64,000 nucleotides of DNA from Hymenobacter gelipurpurascens (GTDB taxonomy: Bacteria; Bacteroidota; Bacteroidia; Cytophagales; Hymenobacteraceae). The translations under genes and the position numbers were made by a program. Numbering within the stretch: position 1 is the stretch's first letter; the number at the start of each line of letters is the position of its first letter. A model generated the notes under the pieces. It was not told the origin of the DNA and did not search any database. It worked only from the letters and a program-made list of their open reading frames with translations. The stretch spans positions 124,001 to 188,000 of the forward strand of contig NZ_FYEW01000003.1 in NCBI RefSeq assembly GCF_900187375.1. Direction: 5' to 3'. Positions 57,724-64,000 of the stretch are shown piece after piece.

Positions 57724-60700
57724 TTAGGGTTTGGAAACCGGCAGAAACAGGCGGAACAGTGTGCCTTTATCGACCTCACTTTCCAGCTCGAGGCGGCCGC
57801 CCATCTGCTGCACCAGCCGATTCACGAGGTATAGGCCCATGCCGGAGCCCGGTACATGGTGATGGAAACGCCGAAACAGCTGAAAGAGCTGGGGGCCGTG
57901 GCGTTCCAGATCAATGCCCAGCCCGTTGTCCTGCACCGTCAGGAGCAGGGTCTGCTCATCGGGCCATGCAGTAGCTACCCGAATAACCGGCACCCGCTCC
58001 GGCGCGGCGTATTTCAGAGCATTGCTGAGCAGGTTGTAGAGAATGCTCTGCAGGTTGGGCCGCACGAAGAGCAGGGTAGGAGACGCCGCGAAATCCAGCT
58101 CTATGCGGGCGTGCAGCTCCTCCATCTGGTCTTGCAGGCTATGGACGATTTCCTGCGTAAACGGGAGTAGCTGGATTTGCTCCAGCGGAAGCAGTTCCTG
58201 CTGGCGCTGCACTTGCACCACATCGGAAAGGTCCCGGATGGTGGTATTGATCTGCTGCAGGGCTCCTTCAAACATGCCCACTAGCTCCGTGGCGGCTTCA
58301 TCGTGGAAGGTAGCGGTGCGCTTCAGCTCCTCGAAGATGCCGGCCATGTTCGTAATGGGCTGCTTCAGGTCGTGGGAGGCGGTGTACACGAAGTTGTCGA
58401 GGGCCTGGTTGATTTGGGTGAGCTGGGTATTCTGCTGCTGCATTAGCTGCTGGGTCTGCTTCACGTCATCGATATCGGTGCAGGAGCCAAACCAGCGGAG
58501 CACTTCGCCCTCTTCGTTGCGCAAGGGCTCGGCTCGGCCCAGAAACCAGCGGTAGCCCCCCGTGCGCGACGCAAACCGGTACTCAATCTCGTACTGGCTG
58601 CCCGTACTGGCAGCGGCCTGCCAGATAGCCAAGCTGCGCTGCTGGTCATCGGGGTGCAAAATGTTGGCCCAGGCCGAGGGGCCCAGGCAGTCGGCGGGGC
58701 GTAGGCCAGTTACTTCAAATAAGCGCTCATTGAAGTAGTCGACCTGCCCGTCGGCCTCGGCCGTCCAGATAATCTGTGGCACACTTTCGGAGAGAAAGCG
58801 GAAGTATTCTTCGCTCTGCCGCAACGCCTCCGTTAGCTCCTTTTGTTCATGGATGTCCGTGTTCGAGCCGTACCAGCGCAGCAACTGACCTTGTGCATCC
58901 AGCTCCGGCTGCGCCTTATTCAGAAACCAGCGGTAGGAGCCATCGTAGCGCCGGAAGCGTACCTCAAAGCTCCATCCGCAGGCTTTGTGGCGCGCCCGTT
59001 GATACGCCGCTTCTACCCGTACTATATCCTCGGGGTGCACCACACTGCGCCAATGGTTGGCGATGCTGGAGCCTTCTGCTAGGCCAGTATAGGTGTACCA
59101 CTGCGGGCTCACGTAGTGGCCTACGCCCGCCGCTTCATTAATGAAGGTCATGTTGGGCAGCGCTTCCGTCATGCGCCGGAGGCGTTCGTCGCTGCGGCGT
59201 ACCTCTGCGGTCAGGGTTTCGGCCCGCTGCCGGCCCAGTACCTGCTCGGTAACATCTACCCCAAAGCACAGCACGCCTTGTGCCTGGCCTTCAGTGTCAT
59301 ACAGGGGCTGGTACACGAAGTTCAGGTAGTAGTTCCGCTGGCCGCCCGTGCTGGCATCCAGAACCTGAAGCGGAGTTTCGTGGCCGAGGTAGGGTTGTTT
59401 AGTGCGGTAGACGGTATTGAGCAACTCCACAAACCCCTGGGCGGCTACTTCGGGCAGCAGATCGGCGGCGGGCTGGCCTAGCTGCACCCGCCCACTCATG
59501 AGCGCCTGGTAGTTGGGGGTAGCGAAGGTGAACCGGTGCTCCGGGCCGGCCACGGTAGCAATGTAGGCGGGCACCTGGCTCAGAATCAGCATCAGCTGCT
59601 GGTCCTTCGCCTCCAACTGCTGCTGAAATAGTTTGGCGTCGTGGATATCAATGGTAGAGCCGTACCAGCGCTCTACCGTGCCATCGGGCTGCAACAGCGG
59701 CACGGCTTGCTTCAGATGCCAGCGGTACTGTCCATCGTGGCGGCGCAAACGAAACTCGCCCGACCAGGGCGAGGTGGTGCGGCGCCCCTCGGCAAAAATT
59801 TCCCGCATGCGCAGCACATCATCGGGGTGGATGGCGTCCTCCCAGTTATCGGTAGAGGAGGGTTGGCCCGTATATGCCTGGCGCTGGGGGTTAAAGTAAA
59901 GCACGTTGCCCTCGGCGTCGGTGATGAAGATAAACAGCGGCAACGACTCAACCAGCGTCCGGAATTGGGCATCCTGCTGGCGTATCTCCTCCATCAGCTC
60001 AGCGGTGCGCTGGCGCGCTACCACGCGCTCGGTCACATCAATGCCAAACACCAGAATGCCCTGGGTCTGGCCCTGCTCATCGGTGAGGGGCTGCAGGGTG
60101 CCATCAAAGTACAGCGTACTCACCGAGCCATTGGGCGCGGGCGGCTGGGCCATGGGCATCTCACTGAGCAGGAAGGGCTTCGCGGTTCGGTACACTTCAT
60201 CAATCAGGTGCAGATAGCCATTCGTGACGAACTCGGGCCGCGCAACAGCTGCCGGCACGCCTAGCTCTACGGCGCCGCCAAACAGCTGCTCGCTGCGCTC
60301 ATTCATGAAGGTATAGATGTGCTCGGGGCCACTGAGGGTGGCAATATGCGCCGGAATCTGCTGCAGAATCTGGCGCAGCTGCCGGTCCTTGGCGGCTAGC
60401 TGCTGCTGCACCTGCTTCAGCTCCTGAATGTCGGTGCCGGTGCCCACCCAGGCCACTATTTCGCCGGTTTCATTGCGCCGGGGGATGCCTCGGCTCAGCA
60501 TCCAGCGGTACTGCCCATCATGGCGGCGCAGTTGGTACTCCACCTCGTAGAGGCTGCCACTGGCCTGGGCTTTATCCCAGACTTCCTGGGCGCGCACCCG
60601 ATCATCGGGGTGCATGTCTTCCAGCCAGCTTCGGCCGGCTATGTCCTCCAGTTGACGGCCCGTAAACTCCAGCCAGCGCGGGTTTTGGTAGTCCCCGGAA

Positions 60701-61221
60701 CCGTCAGCGTTGGTGGTCCACAGCATGATGGGCAAGGCTTCCAGCAGGAAACGCGCCTGGTTCTGGCTCTCCGCCAGCTCGTGCTCAGTTTGCCGCCGCT
60801 GCTGCTCTGCCAGATGCTGGCTGGTTACATCTTCGGTTTGCTGCAGGATAAAGTGCAGCTCGCCCTGCTCGTTCAGAATAGGATAGTGCGTGGCCTGCCA
60901 GTATAGCTCCTGTAGGCCACCTCCCTGCTCCGTGGTCCGCTCCAAGTCATACCGAATGAGGGGCATAATGTGGGTTTGCTGATGCTGGCGCACGTAGGCC
61001 AGGGAGTGCTGCAGAATCAGGTAGTTGTGCTTGTCGGAGGGCGGAAAGGCCTCAAACAACGGGCGCCCTACTATATCAGCCCGGCTTTTCAACGACACGG
61101 CTACATGCCCATCGGAGTTATCGAGAATGGTGAAATCTGCATCGGGCGCCAGCAGCAGATAGTTGCCCGGCAGGTGCCGGAACAGGGTAAGATAATCGGA
61201 CGGGGAAATACCTGGGGCCAT
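57724..61221 (-). CDS. Sensor histidine kinase with seven PAS domains
   Basis: A 1165-residue cytoplasmic kinase starting at ATG 61221 (MAPGISPSDYLTLFRHLPGNYLLL). The frame extends to a TTG at 61302, but a TACCTTT -7 box (61294-61288, minus strand) lies between, which favours 61221. About seven PAS repeats run from residue 8 to 925. Four (numbers 2, 4, 6, 7) are of the HPDD...RRxDGxYRW...DI type with PAC tails. Numbers 3 and 5 form another type (QQIPAHIATLSGPEHIYTF, SQVPAYIATVAGPEHRFTF). The kinase core has H-box FVYTASHDLKQPITNMAGIF, N-box NLLSNALKYA, G1 VQDNGLGID and GSGMGLYLV. No membrane helix or receiver domain. Confidence 0.92.
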   Translation of the reverse strand: MAPGISPSDYLTLFRHLPGNYLLLAPDADFTILDNSDGHVAVSLKSRADIVGRPLFEAFPPSDKHNYLILQHSLAYVRQHQQTHIMPLIRYDLERTTEQGGGLQELYWQATHYPILNEQGELHFILQQTEDVTSQHLAEQQRRQTEHELAESQNQARFLLEALPIMLWTTNADGSGDYQNPRWLEFTGRQLEDIAGRSWLEDMHPDDRVRAQEVWDKAQASGSLYEVEYQLRRHDGQYRWMLSRGIPRRNETGEIVAWVGTGTDIQELKQVQQQLAAKDRQLRQILQQIPAHIATLSGPEHIYTFMNERSEQLFGGAVELGVPAAVARPEFVTNGYLHLIDEVYRTAKPFLLSEMPMAQPPAPNGSVSTLYFDGTLQPLTDEQGQTQGILVFGIDVTERVVARQRTAELMEEIRQQDAQFRTLVESLPLFIFITDAEGNVLYFNPQRQAYTGQPSSTDNWEDAIHPDDVLRMREIFAEGRRTTSPWSGEFRLRRHDGQYRWHLKQAVPLLQPDGTVERWYGSTIDIHDAKLFQQQLEAKDQQLMLILSQVPAYIATVAGPEHRFTFATPNYQALMSGRVQLGQPAADLLPEVAAQGFVELLNTVYRTKQPYLGHETPLQVLDASTGGQRNYYLNFVYQPLYDTEGQAQGVLCFGVDVTEQVLGRQRAETLTAEVRRSDERLRRMTEALPNMTFINEAAGVGHYVSPQWYTYTGLAEGSSIANHWRSVVHPEDIVRVEAAYQRARHKACGWSFEVRFRRYDGSYRWFLNKAQPELDAQGQLLRWYGSNTDIHEQKELTEALRQSEEYFRFLSESVPQIIWTAEADGQVDYFNERLFEVTGLRPADCLGPSAWANILHPDDQQRSLAIWQAAASTGSQYEIEYRFASRTGGYRWFLGRAEPLRNEEGEVLRWFGSCTDIDDVKQTQQLMQQQNTQLTQINQALDNFVYTASHDLKQPITNMAGIFEELKRTATFHDEAATELVGMFEGALQQINTTIRDLSDVVQVQRQQELLPLEQIQLLPFTQEIVHSLQDQMEELHARIELDFAASPTLLFVRPNLQSILYNLLSNALKYAAPERVPVIRVATAWPDEQTLLLTVQDNGLGIDLERHGPQLFQLFRRFHHHVPGSGMGLYLVNRLVQQMGGRLELESEVDKGTLFRLFLPVSKP

Positions 61222-61421
61222 ACCAGCAGCATACAATGGAGTGAGCAATGCGCATCCCGAGGCTAAGTGCTCCGGTTTCCATCTCTTAAAGGTACTAACC
61301 AAAGGCGGGCTCCACTGTCTTAGTTTTTTTGCGACAGATCTTGCTTATATCTGCTTTCCCGGCAAGCTCAACAATGGGCCTGTCAATCGTCTAGGCCTGT
61401 AAATTGAAATAAGAAAGCAGC

Positions 61422-61452
61422 AAAAAGCCCCGCCGGTTGGGCGAGGCTTTTT
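61422..61452. terminator. Hairpin terminator after the lipoprotein gene
   Basis: AAAAAGCC-CGCC (61422-61434) pairs with GGCG-GGCTTTTT (61440-61452), one bulge on each side, with a T-run in both directions. It lies downstream of the minus-strand gene at 61477-62514. Confidence 0.75.
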
Positions 61453-61476
61453 GGGAGTAGCGGCCAGAGCAGCAGA

Positions 61477-62514
61477 CTACTGATACTGGATGTAGAGCGG
61501 CTTGGGCGTAAGCTCCGCCAGCACTTCTTTGGCCGTCATGATGTGGTGAGGCTTGGGACGGGCGTCGTACTCATAGAACAGCTTGAAGCCAGTGTACTGC
61601 ACGGGCTCGGTCTGAATGTAGTCGTGGTACGAGTCCTTTTTCAGGGTCGGCTCGCCGTGGCCGTCCATGTGCATCACAATCTGCACGCGGGGGTCAAGCT
61701 TGATGTTTTTGTAGTTGGTAATCATCTTCCGCGTGAAGCGGTGCACCGTCAGAACCTTGGGTGGAAGCTTGTTTTCGCTCACAATGCGAGCCAAGAAGTT
61801 TACCGTGAAGTTCACGTCCTTGGCATCCAGGGTGCCGATTTTCTGATTGGGGCGCACGCCGGGCATGGTCGACAGCGAGAACTCGGGGTCGATGCCGAGG
61901 TGCACGATAGGGTCTTTCAGGTATTGCTCCAGCTTGGGCAGCTCTGCCTCCAGGGTGCTGTGGCCCGGCTGCACGTCCAGAAACAGCAGGCAGTTGTGCT
62001 CTTTGGCCCAGCTGAGTACTTCCTCAATGGTAGCTTTGGAGTTCATCAGGCGCCACTTGCCATCCTTGCCGGGCGTGCCCTGGGCCGTGATGGTTACGTT
62101 GTGCAGCGCGGCCTGCACCGGAATAGATGGGTCGGCAGCCTGCCACTCCTTCAGTACCCCCTCAAACTTGCGGAACATCTGCTCCTTAGGCTCGCGGCCC
62201 AAAATGCCCATGCCTTTCGAGCGGATGTTGCCGTAGAATGCAATAATGCGGTGACCGGGCAGAATAGCGCCGGGCAGCTGCCCGCTTTTCTTCACGATAG
62301 AGTCGGCCTTGAGCGAATCACGGCGCATGGCGGCCATTTTCAGCGAGGCGCTGTCTACTACTACTGGCTTAGCGGTGTCGGCTACGGCCGCAGGCGTTTC
62401 GGCTTCGGTGCCGGCACGGGAGCCGCAGCCGGGAAGCGTAACTAGAGAAAATGCGAGGCCAAGCGTGGCCAGAGCAGGGGCCGTCAGGCGGGTGAAGGTC
62501 CGAGAATAAGACAC
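61477..62514 (-). CDS. Hypothetical lipoprotein, probable alpha/beta-barrel domain
   Basis: A GTG at 62514 starts a 345-residue lipoprotein (MSYSRTFTRLTAPALATLGLAFSLVTLPGC, lipobox Cys30). After an Ala/Asp-rich linker comes a regular alternation of strands and helices: RIIAFYGNIRSKGMGILG, VQAALHNVTITAQG, HNCLLFLDVQPGHSTLE, VHLGIDPEFS, KVLTVHRFT and VQIVMHMDGHGEP. It resembles a TIM-barrel glycoside-hydrolase-like or cell-wall-associated domain, though I do not recognise the family. LFLDVQPG, GIDPEF and MHMDGHGE are likely active-site strands. TACCTTAG near 62549-62556 (minus strand) could be its -7 box. Confidence 0.75.
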   Translation of the reverse strand: MSYSRTFTRLTAPALATLGLAFSLVTLPGCGSRAGTEAETPAAVADTAKPVVVDSASLKMAAMRRDSLKADSIVKKSGQLPGAILPGHRIIAFYGNIRSKGMGILGREPKEQMFRKFEGVLKEWQAADPSIPVQAALHNVTITAQGTPGKDGKWRLMNSKATIEEVLSWAKEHNCLLFLDVQPGHSTLEAELPKLEQYLKDPIVHLGIDPEFSLSTMPGVRPNQKIGTLDAKDVNFTVNFLARIVSENKLPPKVLTVHRFTRKMITNYKNIKLDPRVQIVMHMDGHGEPTLKKDSYHDYIQTEPVQYTGFKLFYEYDARPKPHHIMTAKEVLAELTPKPLYIQYQ

Positions 62515-62823
62515 TGAAAAGAAACGTATTAAAGACGAATGGTGCCTCTAAGGTAGCCGGTTTTCCGGGGAAAATCGGAATGCTCTGGTCGGCCTCGCCC
62601 CGGTATTACATGGTTTTAATCTGTTTTTAATGCGCTAGGCCACTAGTACAGCCTCGCTGCTCCGTGTTGGTGAAGTGCCGACGTAAATTGGTGTTGGAGC
62701 CGCAACAGAAGAACCAGAGTAGCTGCCCGACTGGCCTAGAAGATGCTTGGCTACACCAATATTCGGTTCGCGGTGCTCAGCATGACGTCTTTTTTCCTAA
62801 GGATACTCCTGATAGTTTTTGAG
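62515..62823. other. 309-bp intergenic region upstream of the lipoprotein gene
   Basis: No gene is seen. The lipoprotein promoter probably lies near 62549-62575. TTAATCTGTTTTTAATG at 62616-62632 repeats exactly a 17-mer in the tolC promoter region. TAGGCCACT follows at 62637. At 62741-62787 is a decayed half-copy of the AGATGCTTC...GCTCAGCATGACG palindromic repeat. Confidence 0.6.
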
Positions 62824-63453
62824 CTATAGCGCTGCCGGCTTTGGGGTGTTCATTTCCTTGTGCATGTTGCTCATCATGTCGAGGTATTTCTGGAGGGGTT
62901 CCATTCCGATGGCGGCGCGGCGCTTATCCACGCTCTTGGGGTCGCGGAGCGACTTAGGCACTGCTTTACCGATGCCAGGACCCTCGTACACTACTTGAGT
63001 GCCGTATTCTTCTGGTTGACCGGAGTTGATGGCCACGCGGTCGGTGAGGTAAGCGTAGTTGATGGGGCTGGCATTCTTCCTTTTCACCTCGGGGAGCATC
63101 AGCTGTAGTATCTGGCGCTGAAAGGCTGGGTAAGCATCGGCGTGCTGCACCAGAAGCCAGAAGTTGTTGGAGCTTTTTTCGCCTACCTGCCGGAAGCCAG
63201 GGTACCCCACTTGGCGCACTATCTTTTCGAGGATAGGCTGGTGGCGCGCAAAGTTGTCGGTTTCTACCTGCACCAGGTTTCGGCCGGCACTGTCGGGCAG
63301 CTGCTTAAAAAGTTGCTGCATCGGCCACTGGTCCACGTAGGCCAGGCTGTCGAGCGTTTTGCTAAGCTTAGGATAGGCTACGGGCTTGGTTTGCGCGGCA
63401 GCAGTGAGGATGCCTATGCTCCAGAGGGCGCCTGAAAAAATCAGTAATTTCAT
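62824..63453 (-). CDS. DUF6624 domain protein, secreted
   Basis: A 209-residue protein with a signal peptide (MKLLIFSGALWSIGILTAAAQ). The core DQWPMQQLFKQL...VQVETDNFARHQPILEKIVRQVGYPGFRQVGEKSSNNFWLLVQHADAYPAFQRQILQLMLPEVKRKNASPINYAYLTDRVAINSGQPEEYGTQVVYE matches the Bacteroidota DUF6624 family (GYPGxxxVGEKxSxNFWLLVQHxD). Function unknown; probably periplasmic. It is co-oriented with the TonB gene upstream, 63 nt apart. Confidence 0.85.
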   Translation of the reverse strand: MKLLIFSGALWSIGILTAAAQTKPVAYPKLSKTLDSLAYVDQWPMQQLFKQLPDSAGRNLVQVETDNFARHQPILEKIVRQVGYPGFRQVGEKSSNNFWLLVQHADAYPAFQRQILQLMLPEVKRKNASPINYAYLTDRVAINSGQPEEYGTQVVYEGPGIGKAVPKSLRDPKSVDKRRAAIGMEPLQKYLDMMSNMHKEMNTPKPAAL

Positions 63454-63516
63454 TGGGGGTCAATAAGTGATACTAGAGTGGAGGATAAAATCGGGCCTCC
63501 CTAACTGCCGCTGAAG

Positions 63517-64000
63517 CTATTTGAGCGAAAACGTAATGGGCACCGTGAAAAAAACCGCCACGGGCTGGCCATTCTGTGTGCCGGGTTTCCACTGGCCGGG
63601 CAGGTTGCGCACGGCGTTGAGAGCGGCTTCGTTCATAGCCTGCGCGGCTGGCGTGGTAATTCGGGTGGTCTGCTGCTGCCCATCGGCGCCAGGGTATTTT
63701 ACCTCGTAATCGATACCTTTTTGCAGTTGAGCGGCCTGTAAGCTGCCATCAGCGGCTACAATAAACCTGATAAACACGCGGCCCTCCAGCTTCTCGGCTA
63801 AGGCACTAGCCGGGTATTTCACCTGCTTACCAATATCTGCAAGAAGCTTCTCCTGGCCTCCGACATATTCGGGCATGTGCTCAACAAAAAAATAAACCGG
63901 TGGTGGTGGGGGCGGAGGGGTGTCTTCGGCTTCTTGTGCCGGAGGTGGTGGGAGTGGAGGCTCGCTGAGGGAAGCATCGGATTTGGTGATGACGCTGGCC
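63517..64000 (-). CDS. TonB family protein, C-terminal part (cut by window edge)
   Basis: The frame runs in from the right edge. The visible 160 residues are a Pro-rich spacer (SEPPLPPPPAQEAED and a run of seven Pro) typical of TonB proteins that span the periplasm. A TonB C-terminal domain follows: HMPEYVGGQEKLLADIGKQVKYPASALAEKLEGRVFIRFIVAADGSLQAAQLQKGIDYE...MNEAALNAVRNLPGQWKPGTQNGQPVAVFFTVPITFSLK. The FPGG/YVGG start and VxVxFIVxxDGS strand are family hallmarks. The N-terminal membrane anchor is outside the window. Confidence 0.93.
   Translation of the reverse strand, partial: ASVITKSDASLSEPPLPPPPAQEAEDTPPPPPPPVYFFVEHMPEYVGGQEKLLADIGKQVKYPASALAEKLEGRVFIRFIVAADGSLQAAQLQKGIDYEVKYPGADGQQQTTRITTPAAQAMNEAALNAVRNLPGQWKPGTQNGQPVAVFFTVPITFSLK

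Noticed and set aside
1..64000. CRISPR array, tRNA, rRNA, integrase or prophage
   Set aside because: No regularly spaced direct repeats, no tRNA-like cloverleaf or rRNA sequence, and no recombinase or phage structural gene was seen in any frame I read.

Overview
The window looks like a chromosome segment of a pigmented member of the Bacteroidota, most likely Hymenobacter or a close relative in Cytophagales (inference). Supporting signs are a GC-rich (roughly 57-60 %) sequence, Bacteroidota-specific families (DUF4142, DUF2795, DUF349, DUF4468, DUF6624, CarboxypepD_reg proteins, the DUF4159/MoxR/DUF58/BatA cluster), a lycopene cyclase, and -7 elements of the TAnnTTTG kind in place of E. coli-type -10 boxes. 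I see no rRNA, tRNA, CRISPR array, transposase or prophage.

Layout. 1-12.1 kb: housekeeping and accessory genes (DUF4142 and other lipoproteins, ispD, queA, a MacB-like permease, a LOG-family nucleosidase, lycopene cyclase, an orphan ABC ATPase, DUF2795, DUF349, ettA). 12.1-24.2 kb: a CPA1 Na+/H+ antiporter, DoxX (apparently frameshifted), a VOC protein, a GlxA-type regulator, an SGNH hydrolase (possible frameshift), a LuxR-type regulator, two related small proteins of unknown function, an SMP-30 protein, a histidine kinase, a periplasmic trehalase and an SRAP (YedK/HMCES) protein. 24.3-27.5 kb: small proteins, then a divergent locus with an ECF sigma factor, a fused anti-sigma-like/TM/trypsin-like protease and a Thr-rich lipoprotein around a symmetric inverted repeat. 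27.9-37.1 kb: a minus-strand seven-gene cluster (DUF4159, MoxR, DUF58, DUF4468, BatA-like, DUF4175-like, amidotransferase-like membrane protein), probably a MoxR-chaperoned envelope complex. 38-45.6 kb: a tandemly duplicated tldD-tldE pair around a CarboxypepD_reg protein; both TldD copies carry Tat signals and probably start with TTG. 45.7-48.3 kb: McrBC type IV restriction. 50.1-57.7 kb: a sigma-54 activator divergent from tolC-uspA-emrA-emrB, with two spaced palindromes and a sigma-54-like promoter between them; emrA and emrB are separated by a reverse-oriented four-helix-bundle gene flanked by inverted repeats. 57.7-64 kb: a seven-PAS histidine kinase, a lipoprotein, a DUF6624 protein and a partial TonB protein.

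Three sequence-level features cut across the genes. A short motif, TGGCCTA/TAGGCCA, is strongly over-represented on both strands, in genes and between them. It often overlaps TAG stop codons and sometimes forms a full 16-bp palindrome. Several intergenic palindromic elements recur. Most convergent gene ends are separated by strong, symmetric hairpin terminators.

The best candidates for new biology are the iterated motif, the exported and duplicated TldD/TldE system, the inverted-repeat-flanked gene inside emrAB, the protease-fused anti-sigma factor and the sigma-54 control region of the efflux operon.
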